From contig CAYLUQ010000019.1 of the NCBI GenBank assembly GCA_964386915.1, positions 1 to 30,264 on the forward strand: a stretch of DNA of 30,264 nucleotides, written 5' to 3'. This DNA is from JADHMP01 sp964386915. Its GTDB lineage: Bacteria; Bacteroidota; Bacteroidia; Flavobacteriales; Flavobacteriaceae. The notes beneath the pieces were generated by a model that was not told the DNA's origin, searched no databases, and saw nothing but the letters and a program-made list of their open reading frames with translations. Every line of letters starts with the position of its first letter. Within the stretch, counting starts at the first letter, position 1. Below, piece after piece: positions 23,359-29,727 of the stretch. The translations under genes and the position numbers were made by a program.

Positions 23359-23418
23359 AAACGTCTCTGCGAAAGGATTTTAGAATTTGACTTGTGGAAG
23401 TAAATTGCAGAGACGTTT
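23359..23418. repeat. Perfect 12-bp inverted repeat with 36-nt loop
   Basis: AAACGTCTCTGC (23359-23370) and its exact complement GCAGAGACGTTT (23407-23418) flank a 36-nt AT-rich loop. It lies upstream of both divergent genes, so it cannot be a terminator for either. It could be a dispersed REP-like or MITE-like element, since GAGACG-type hairpins are common as dispersed repeats in several bacterial phyla, or an operator for the carotenoid operon. Confidence 0.85.
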
Positions 23419-23430
23419 AGAAACCAAATT

Positions 23431-23544
23431 GAATTTAAACTTGTTTAAAGATATATAAAATATATTATACAAAAAAATCAAAAATTAAACATTTAAAGAA
23501 AATTAGCTGAATTTAAATTTGTTAAAACATAAAATATTATATGT
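23431..23544. repeat. Two imperfect copies of an AT-rich block 78 bp apart
   Basis: Copy 1 begins GAATTTAAACTTGTTTAAA at 23431 and continues through TAAAATATATTATA. Copy 2 begins GAATTTAAATTTGTTAAAA at 23509 and continues through TAAAATATTATA. Copy 1 contains an exact palindrome, TTTAAAC-TT-GTTTAAA (23434-23449). Between them ATTAAACATTTAAAG looks like a further degenerate half. The order of sub-elements is conserved between copies, which argues against pure AT-rich chance, though low complexity makes this moderate evidence. Confidence 0.55.
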
Positions 23545-23571
23545 ATCTGCCTGTTTTACTGATAGATACAT
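23541..23571. repeat. Hairpin with 8-bp arms
   Basis: ATGTATCT (23541-23548) and AGATACAT (23564-23571) are exact complements around a 15-nt loop. There is no downstream T-tract on either strand that would make it a standard terminator. It could be an operator half-site pair or a structured leader, or it may be chance in AT-rich DNA. Confidence 0.5.
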
Positions 23572-23640
23572 TCCATTCTTTTTTAGGCATACAAAGTTGA
23601 TCCGTTGTGGTTATTTTTTAAACAAAATTGATTTTTAGGC

Positions 23641-23677
23641 CAAAAAAAGAGTAGAAATCCTCAAAAAAAGCAGAAAT
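23641..23677. repeat. A-tract direct repeat with 21-bp period
   Basis: CAAAAAAAGAGTAGAAAT (23641-23658) and CAAAAAAAGCAGAAAT (23662-23677) repeat with a 21-bp shift, about two helical turns. It lies roughly 40-75 bp upstream of the weak -7 box for the ThuA-like gene, a usual place for an activator site or a bent-DNA upstream element. Confidence 0.5.
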
Positions 23678-23715
23678 ATTTTCAAACTGTTCCTTAAAAG
23701 CAAAAGCACTTTATG

Positions 23716-23723
23716 TACTTTTA
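23716..23723 (+). promoter_or_regulatory. Weak -7 element of the ThuA-like gene
   Basis: TACTTTTA matches seven of eight bases of TAnnTTTG. A TTC (23690-23692) takes the place of TTG 23 nt upstream. The RNA would start near 23729 and give a leader of roughly 38 nt before the ATG at 23767. Confidence 0.3.
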
Positions 23724-23766
23724 GAAGCTGATACGCTAAGATTACTGACAAATTAAAATCACAATA

Positions 23767-24579
23767 ATGTTCACAAAATCACTTCCGTTCCTATTCCTCC
23801 TATCCATTTGCTTTGCACCTCTTCAGGCGCAAGAAGCATCAATTGATTTTCAACAAAAGCATATTTTATTGGTATATGGGGGTTGGCCGGGGCATAAACC
23901 GGAGGCCTATGGCGCAAAAATGGCCACTTGGTTTAAACAACACAATGCCAAAGTCACAGAAGCGCAATCAACAGAAGTCTATTCACAAGCGGAGCTCATG
24001 CAAACGGTTGACCTTATTGTGCAGCACATCACCATGAGTGAAATTGGCTCTAAAGATGCGAAGGCCTTGTTAAAGGCTGTGGCTAGTGGAGTGGGTTTTG
24101 CTGGTTGCCACGGCGGTACCGGCGATTCATTTCGAACCAATACTGAATATCAATATATGGTTGGGGGTCAATTTGTGAAACATCCTGGAGGTCAAATTGA
24201 CCATAAAGTGCATTTCATTGATCCCACAGACCCCACCGTGGAGGGGCTGTCTAACTTCAGTATTAAAACGGAACAATATTATATGCATGTGGATCCGAAC
24301 GTGAAAGTTTTGGCCACTACACAATTTAGTGATGCTTATGACAGTTGGATTAAAGATGCTGTGATTCCCGTTAGCTGGAAAAAATATCACGGAGAGGGAC
24401 GCGTTTTTTATTGCTCCTTAGGACATGATCCAGATGTTTTTGAACACCCCATTTTCTGGGAACATTATACAAGAGGGCTTTTTTGGGCTTCAAACAGTAA
24501 ATTGGGGCCAAAAGAAGATTGGTTGCAAGCGGCTTATTCTATTTTACCGAAAAAAAATTCGGATGCTTTTTCACAATAG
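23767..24579 (+). CDS. Secreted ThuA-like domain protein
   Basis: A 270-aa protein with a Sec signal peptide (residues 1-21, hydrophobic core LPFLFLLSICFAPL, cleavage after QA). A ThuA domain of the glutamine-amidotransferase-like fold follows. Visible family features are ILLVYGGWPGHKPEAYG, the nucleophile-elbow-like GFAGCHGGTGDSF, MVGGQFVKHPGGQ and YCSLGHD. ThuA-like proteins are named from trehalose utilisation, but most, particularly in Bacteroidota, are uncharacterised and linked to glycoside metabolism. Here no sugar genes are adjacent; instead it lies between two carotenoid transcription units. The ATG at 23767 is correct for the signal peptide. The crtI promoter is just after its stop codon. 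Confidence 0.86.
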   Translation: MFTKSLPFLFLLSICFAPLQAQEASIDFQQKHILLVYGGWPGHKPEAYGAKMATWFKQHNAKVTEAQSTEVYSQAELMQTVDLIVQHITMSEIGSKDAKALLKAVASGVGFAGCHGGTGDSFRTNTEYQYMVGGQFVKHPGGQIDHKVHFIDPTDPTVEGLSNFSIKTEQYYMHVDPNVKVLATTQFSDAYDSWIKDAVIPVSWKKYHGEGRVFYCSLGHDPDVFEHPIFWEHYTRGLFWASNSKLGPKEDWLQAAYSILPKKNSDAFSQ

Positions 24580-24581
24580 AA

Positions 24582-24589
24582 TATCTTTG
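24582..24589 (+). promoter_or_regulatory. -7 element of crtI
   Basis: TATCTTTG is an exact match to the Bacteroidota -7 consensus, placed just after the stop of the ThuA-like gene. TTC at 24558-24560 stands in for the -33 TTG, at 21 nt spacing. The predicted RNA start is near 24595, only about 2 nt before the ATG, so the crtI mRNA would be almost leaderless. Confidence 0.6.
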
Positions 24590-24596
24590 TGAGGCT

Positions 24597-26054
24597 ATGA
24601 AAAAAATTGTCATCATTGGAGGCGGCTTTTCTTCCCTTGCCGCAGCATCCTATCTTGCTCAAGCAGGACATCAAGTTAGTCTCTTTGAAAAAAACAGCAC
24701 CTTGGGGGGACGTGCTCGTCAGCTAAAAAGAGAAGGATTTACCTTTGACATGGGCCCGTCTTGGTATTGGATGCCCGATGTTTTTGAATCTTTCTTTAAT
24801 GATTTTGGAAAATCTGCTGCAGATTACTACCACTTAGAACGATTGGATCCTGGCTATCAAGTTTATTTTGGCCCTCAAGAGAGCATCAACATTAGTGCTT
24901 CCTTAGAGGAAATCTGCAAGACCTTTGAGTCTCATGAAAAAGGCAGTGGCCTAAAACTTCAGAAATTTATCAAAAAGGCTCAAGAGCATTATGACATTGC
25001 TATTAAAGATCTAGTCTATAGACCCGGACTCTCACCCTTGGAATTGGTCACCCCAACAACCATTAAAAAATTACGTTATTTCATTTCCACCATTAAAAAA
25101 GAAGTAACACGCGAATTTAAAAACCCCAAGCTACAGCAACTCTTGCAGTTTCCGGTTCTCTTTTTAGGAGCAAAACCCTCTCAAACCCCTGCATTTTATA
25201 ATTTTATGAATTATGCAGACTTTGGCTTAGGCACTTGGCATCCCGATGGCGGCATGTATAAAATTGTGGAAGGCATGGTGGCCTTGGCTCGCTCTTTAGG
25301 GGTCAAAATGCACACAGATAGTACCGTGGAAGCGATAGAAGTAGATACAGCTAATTATGCAAAAGGAATAGTCGTTAACGGTACCTTTGAGGCCGCCGAT
25401 ATTGTGTTAGCGGGAGCCGATTATCACCATGCAGAAACTTTACTCCCTCCCAAACACAGACAATATAGTGAGGCCTATTGGCAAAAAAAGGTCTTTGCCC
25501 CTTCTTCTCTTTTATTTTATGTGGGACTCAATAAAAAAGTGAAAAACGTTTCCCACCACACCCTTTTCTTTGACGTTGATTTTGATGCGCATGCCAAAGC
25601 CATTTATGATGACCCCAAGTGGCCAGAAGCTCCGCTCTTTTACGTAAACTTTCCTTCTCTCACCGATCCTTCTATGGCTCCCCAAGGAAAAGAAGCTTGT
25701 TTTATTTTAATTCCCCTAGCCCCAGGCATTGAAGATCATCAAAATTTGCGGGAACGCTATTTTGATAAAGTCATCAAACGACTGGAAACACTCACCCAAC
25801 AAAAAATTAGACCCGATGTGCTGTTTCATGAATCTTTTTGTTTAACCGAATTTGTGGAAGCCTATAATTCCTTTAAAGGCAATGCCTATGGTATGGCTAA
25901 CACGCTGCTTCAAACGGCTTTTTTACGACCAAAATTGAAAAGTAAAAAGGTTAACAATCTCTATTTTACAGGGCAATTAACCGTTCCAGGACCTGGTGTT
26001 CCACCGGCTTTGATCTCAGGAAAATTAGTGGCAGATTTAATTCAAAAAGGCTAA
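24597..26054 (+). CDS. crtI: Phytoene desaturase
   Basis: A 485-aa FAD-dependent desaturase that converts phytoene to lycopene in four steps. The Rossmann motif IGGGFSSLAAASYL (about residues 7-20) is followed by GGRARQLKREGFTFDMGPSW, where flavobacterial CrtI has the same signature (FDMGP-S/T-WYWMPDVFE). The middle YADFGLGTWHPDGGMYKIVEGM and the C-terminal FTGQLTVPGPGVPPALISGK are typical of CrtI. The open frame reaches back to 24519, but the family start and the promoter indicate the ATG at 24597. Phytoene synthase (crtB), which commonly follows crtI, is absent; an unrelated gene on the opposite strand overlaps the last 4 bp. Confidence 0.93.
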   Translation: MKKIVIIGGGFSSLAAASYLAQAGHQVSLFEKNSTLGGRARQLKREGFTFDMGPSWYWMPDVFESFFNDFGKSAADYYHLERLDPGYQVYFGPQESINISASLEEICKTFESHEKGSGLKLQKFIKKAQEHYDIAIKDLVYRPGLSPLELVTPTTIKKLRYFISTIKKEVTREFKNPKLQQLLQFPVLFLGAKPSQTPAFYNFMNYADFGLGTWHPDGGMYKIVEGMVALARSLGVKMHTDSTVEAIEVDTANYAKGIVVNGTFEAADIVLAGADYHHAETLLPPKHRQYSEAYWQKKVFAPSSLLFYVGLNKKVKNVSHHTLFFDVDFDAHAKAIYDDPKWPEAPLFYVNFPSLTDPSMAPQGKEACFILIPLAPGIEDHQNLRERYFDKVIKRLETLTQQKIRPDVLFHESFCLTEFVEAYNSFKGNAYGMANTLLQTAFLRPKLKSKKVNNLYFTGQLTVPGPGVPPALISGKLVADLIQKG

Positions 26055-26893
26055 TCCTTTTTATTGATGACCCAATAAATAAGCTCAATTTCGCTGTCGC
26101 GAACAGCAATAACAGAATCCAATATTTTTTCGCCATTCACAAGTTGTGCCTTGTAATCATCTAATTGTTCAAAGAGGGTATAATTCCACAAGTGAAGACG
26201 CTTGTATAAATTATATTTTAAGAACTTGTCTTGTTGCACATATTTTCGGTTGCTTTTCCAAAAACTGATGGATTCTAAATCGACATAGTCCAAATCAAAA
26301 ACCCATTTGCTGTTAACTCTTTGGTTAAATTGATCAATGAATTTTTGTTCTTCAATACTGGTGTTTTCGATCAAATATTTCAAGTTTGAGCCGTCATAAA
26401 TATCAGTCATCATTCTGCCCACTACATCATCTAGGAGTCGAAACGTACCGTCTAGCTTAATGGCATCATAGGTCACCCGGGGAGGGTTGAAAGGATTTCT
26501 GTTAGAATAAAGATCAAAAGGCAATACATAAGTAGAATCTTCAAACCATTCTATAAAAACGTTTTCATTATTTTCATTCCAACGACGATATTGGTTTAAA
26601 AAGATTTCATTGGCGATCATGATATTCTCTTTATAATCATCGGTATAGGCAATCATGGCGCTTATCTCATTTTTGAGATTGTTTAGGTTTTCTATGCTAT
26701 CTTCTCGCTCTTCAGATTCGCCCCATTGCTGCTCCACCCCAAAAGACAGAAGTATACCAAAAAAAATTACGGCAAATTCAACTATCGATTTTTTAAGTCG
26801 ATCATAAAAATCACGAATATCAAAACGATCCCCTAAAGTGATCAACCGCAAGAACCAATTTAATTCTTCTTTTCTTTTACCCTTTTCAGTCAT
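26051..26893 (-). CDS. Single-pass membrane protein, DUF6090-like
   Basis: A 280-aa protein with one transmembrane helix near the N-terminus (IVEFAVIFFGILLSFGVEQQW, about residues 36-56). It is preceded by a basic, DFYDRLKKS-containing segment that suggests the N-terminus stays inside. The large C-terminal part is polar and rich in aromatic and acidic residues, with long helices and no catalytic motif I recognise. The helix followed by an acidic stretch and LNNLKNEI resembles DUF6090-type proteins common in Flavobacteriia. Function is unknown. It lies 48 bp downstream of the AddB-like gene on the same strand and ends in a 4-bp overlap with crtI. The start is ATG at 26893. Confidence 0.72.
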   Translation of the reverse strand: MTEKGKRKEELNWFLRLITLGDRFDIRDFYDRLKKSIVEFAVIFFGILLSFGVEQQWGESEEREDSIENLNNLKNEISAMIAYTDDYKENIMIANEIFLNQYRRWNENNENVFIEWFEDSTYVLPFDLYSNRNPFNPPRVTYDAIKLDGTFRLLDDVVGRMMTDIYDGSNLKYLIENTSIEEQKFIDQFNQRVNSKWVFDLDYVDLESISFWKSNRKYVQQDKFLKYNLYKRLHLWNYTLFEQLDDYKAQLVNGEKILDSVIAVRDSEIELIYWVINKKD

Positions 26894-26941
26894 ATTAATA
26901 GTAGATAATGAGTTATTTGTGCCCCTCTAAATTATAAAAAT

Positions 26942-29668
26942 TTATTGGGACTCTCCAAAGGGCGTTTTGGAATCAAAAAGTGAGAAAAGAAGGGAGGCCA
27001 GTTGGCTTTCAAATTCTTGTAGTTCTGCTGTAGAAAAACCAATCCACTTTTTTTGATTTCCCTTACCTAATTGAGCTGGAAGAAAGCGGTTGGAAAATGT
27101 TTTAAAAGGAATAATGCCGGCGCAAACAATGTGGTCTTTCCATTCTGGTGGGAGCATATATCCATAGAGCAGCACCTGAAAAAGAGGGCTTTTTTTGGGG
27201 TCTTCTAAAAGGCTTGACCAAGAGGCTATCTCGAGGCTGGAAGGGGTCACCGTTCCGGTTTTATAATCCACAATGCGCAAAACACCATCACATTGGTCAA
27301 TACGGTCTACATGGCCTTTCAATTTGATTTTAGTTTGGCTGTTGGCGATAGCAATTTCTCCACTCACTTCTTTTTCTAGCGCTAGAATTTTTAACACCTG
27401 ACCCTCTGCTACTGCTTTTTGCTCTTCTTTTAAAAAATGTTCAAGAAGTTTTTTCATGGACTCGAAAAGAAGAAAATTTTTTCCTTTGATTTGATAGGCA
27501 CTGCCAAATTCTTGTTGAAAGTGTTCCAGCAAGAGAGGAGCCACATTTTTAATGAGGGGGTCATAATTTTCAACCCGAAGTTCTTGTTGAACAAAGGGTG
27601 CGTATAGTGTTTCCAAAACAGCGTGCATCAAGGTTCCTTTTTCATTTGCTTGGAGTGTTTTCTCTATAGGCTGTTGGGGCTCAATTTTGAGTATGTAGCG
27701 TTCATAAAATTGATAGGAATCACGCCAAAAAGTGGTGAGCGAAGAGGGAGAAAATCCACTTTTGGCCAGTTGATTAAGTTGTGTTAAAATTTCAGGGGTT
27801 TTAGCAACGGGAGTTCGCTGAACCGGTTGCCATTTTACCGCTATTTGAGGTTGTTTTTTTTGCAGCTTATGTTGGGGCATCTTGAGGTATTCTAATTGAT
27901 AAAGGAAGCGGCTTTTTTCGCCTCCGTAGAGTCCTTCTGGGGTGGCGTTATAGAGTAAATAGATTTTTTTGGCTCGTTGAAGCAAACGAAAAAAGTGATA
28001 GGAATAGAGATAATCTTGTTCAATAAAGGTGGGCATGCCAAATTGCTTTTTTACCGAAAAAGGAATCCAGCTAAAGGTTGCCTTTCCCGCTGGCAAAATA
28101 CCTTCATTGACATTGGTAATGATGAGCGTTTCAAAATCTAACAAACGTGTTTCGAGAAGCCCCATAATTTGCAACCCTTCTAGTGGATTTCCAGCAAAGA
28201 AAATTTTATGCTGTTGGAGAAGCTTGTCATAAAACAAACGTAAGGTGGCCATTGTGGTAACAAAAGGATAAGACGCTACCAAGGGTTGCAACGCGTTAAA
28301 AAGATCGTGCATTTTTTCAAAACAGCTAGCCTCGAGCCTATCGTCTCCTAGTTTTTTCCAATAGGCGGCAAATAAAACACTGATGTCGGCGGCCCGAACA
28401 ATAAATTCTGAAACGGTTGTAAAGGGGGCAAACAGTAGGGAGAGGAGCGGGTGACTTGTTGCAATTGCTTTTTCAATTTCACGATAGGCAATTTGAAATT
28501 GCTTCTGTTTTCTAAAAGTTTGCATTAAGCCTCGCATCTCTATTTGATGCACCTCCAAAAGAGATTGACATTGAGCGGTTGCCAATAGATTTTGCAATTG
28601 ATAAAAATCGAGCTGATCTGAATTGCTGTTTTCGTGAAGCTTCATAAAAGACCCAAAAAATGTTGCTGCAGCGGTTTGTTCTAAGGGCAATCCCATGGTC
28701 ACGTTCCATTCGCTCGTGTTGGGATCTAGTGCTGAAAGTGTGGGGCGTAACAAAGATTCTTCTCCCAAAACCAAGGCAGTAGATCCATTGGCAGGCTGAG
28801 CCAAAATTTGGGCTGCATATTGTGCTTGGGCAATGTTTTTAGGAAGCCCAACTAATTCAATGGATTTTTCTTCTTTAAAGGTTGTTTCCCATTGGGGAGG
28901 TTTTTCTTTTTTCAATACGGGCCAGGTATTGAAATACTGCCGAATAAAATGGCCTGCAGGGTGTTCTCCATCTTCATAAAAAGTAGCGTCTATATCCCAA
29001 ATTATAGTGGCTTGTTGTTGGGCTAAAAATTCTTGAAATAAAAATTCTTCTGCCTTGTTAAGGGCATTAAAGCCAATGAAATAGTGATGCTTATCATGGG
29101 CTTGAAAATAGTGCTCTATATTGGCAACAGCTTCTCTATAGCGCATACCGGTGTAGCCCTGTTCTTCTTCCAAAAGGGCACGGTAGAGTTTTTTATAGAG
29201 TGTTGGCAGCAGCTTATTAAAATGCAAAAAATGTTTTAATAGATCTTGTTGCGATAGTGATTCGGCAGTCCATGACTCAAGGGCTCTATAGTCTTCTAGC
29301 GCTTTAAAGAGGGCATTGGTCTCCACTAAATTGGCATCCATTTCATTAAATTCATGCAAAATCACTTCGCCCCATCCTAAATATTGATCAAAACTTTCTT
29401 GCTTTTTGGGTGCTACGTTTTGTCTGTAGATATCATAAAACTGCAGAAGTAATGCTGCACTATCCCTTTTTTTTAAGCCTGAAAGTTCTTCAATAAAATT
29501 TTCTATAGAACAAATTTCAGGAGCTAGGTGAGGACGGTTTAACTTCGCTTTTAAGGCTTCCTTGAGAAAAAGAATGGCTCTGTTAGAAGGAACAATAATT
29601 TTGAGCGTATCAAAGCCCCTTTTAGAGTCTATAATTTGTGTTGCTGCATGGGCTAAAAATGTGTGCAT
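26942..29668 (-). CDS. AddB/RexB-like PD-(D/E)XK nuclease protein
   Basis: A 908-aa protein of the AddB-like group, which pairs with a UvrD/AddA helicase in double-strand-break end processing. The N-terminus has the degenerate helicase form LKIIVPSNRAILFLKEAL, without a Walker A GxxGxGK(S/T), as in RexB. The C-terminal nuclease domain has H682 in GTLMHAVLETLY, D788 in GHVDRID and D801-Y-K803 in IVDYKTG, which is a complete RecB-type active site. The cysteine ring of Fe-S AddB enzymes is not seen. An AddA-type partner is not adjacent. The gene begins just after the terminator of the OmpA gene; I saw no good promoter. Confidence 0.85.
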   Translation of the reverse strand: MHTFLAHAATQIIDSKRGFDTLKIIVPSNRAILFLKEALKAKLNRPHLAPEICSIENFIEELSGLKKRDSAALLLQFYDIYRQNVAPKKQESFDQYLGWGEVILHEFNEMDANLVETNALFKALEDYRALESWTAESLSQQDLLKHFLHFNKLLPTLYKKLYRALLEEEQGYTGMRYREAVANIEHYFQAHDKHHYFIGFNALNKAEEFLFQEFLAQQQATIIWDIDATFYEDGEHPAGHFIRQYFNTWPVLKKEKPPQWETTFKEEKSIELVGLPKNIAQAQYAAQILAQPANGSTALVLGEESLLRPTLSALDPNTSEWNVTMGLPLEQTAAATFFGSFMKLHENSNSDQLDFYQLQNLLATAQCQSLLEVHQIEMRGLMQTFRKQKQFQIAYREIEKAIATSHPLLSLLFAPFTTVSEFIVRAADISVLFAAYWKKLGDDRLEASCFEKMHDLFNALQPLVASYPFVTTMATLRLFYDKLLQQHKIFFAGNPLEGLQIMGLLETRLLDFETLIITNVNEGILPAGKATFSWIPFSVKKQFGMPTFIEQDYLYSYHFFRLLQRAKKIYLLYNATPEGLYGGEKSRFLYQLEYLKMPQHKLQKKQPQIAVKWQPVQRTPVAKTPEILTQLNQLAKSGFSPSSLTTFWRDSYQFYERYILKIEPQQPIEKTLQANEKGTLMHAVLETLYAPFVQQELRVENYDPLIKNVAPLLLEHFQQEFGSAYQIKGKNFLLFESMKKLLEHFLKEEQKAVAEGQVLKILALEKEVSGEIAIANSQTKIKLKGHVDRIDQCDGVLRIVDYKTGTVTPSSLEIASWSSLLEDPKKSPLFQVLLYGYMLPPEWKDHIVCAGIIPFKTFSNRFLPAQLGKGNQKKWIGFSTAELQEFESQLASLLFSLFDSKTPFGESQ

Positions 29669-29671
29669 TTT

Positions 29672-29708
29672 TAAAAATAAAAAATCGCCCCGAATATCGA
29701 GGCTATTT
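29672..29708 (-). terminator. Rho-independent terminator of the OmpA gene
   Basis: On the minus strand an 11-pair stem with one mismatch and one G-U pair (AAATAGCCTCG with CGGGGCGATTT) and a 5-nt loop is followed by TTTTTTATTTTT. It lies 19 bp after the stop of the OmpA gene and directly before the AddB-like start, separating the two genes. Confidence 0.75.
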
Positions 29709-29727
29709 TATTCAAGGAAAAAAAACT

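Larger units (their letters stand above)
23314..23766. other. 453-bp divergent intergenic region of the carotenoid locus
   Basis: A very AT-rich, gene-free stretch between the minus-strand carotenoid operon and the plus-strand ThuA-like gene. No open frame longer than short noise was found. It contains, left to right, a -7-like box for the CrtA-like gene, a perfect 12-bp inverted repeat, two imperfect copies of an AT-rich block starting GAATTTAAA, a hairpin with ATGTATCT arms, a 21-bp-phased A-tract repeat and a weak promoter for the ThuA-like gene. Each is listed separately. No riboswitch or small RNA family was recognised. Confidence 0.7.

Noticed and set aside
23359..23418. Inverted repeat as rho-independent terminator
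   Set aside because: It is upstream of both flanking genes, has a 36-nt loop and no transcript would need to end there.
23314..23766. CRISPR array or insertion sequence in the repeat-rich intergenic region
   Set aside because: Repeats are imperfect, AT-rich and not regularly spaced, and there is no transposase frame or target-site duplication.
24519..24596. 26-residue N-terminal extension of crtI
   Set aside because: It overlaps the ThuA-like gene in another frame, and the exact TATCTTTG box plus family start support the ATG at 24597.
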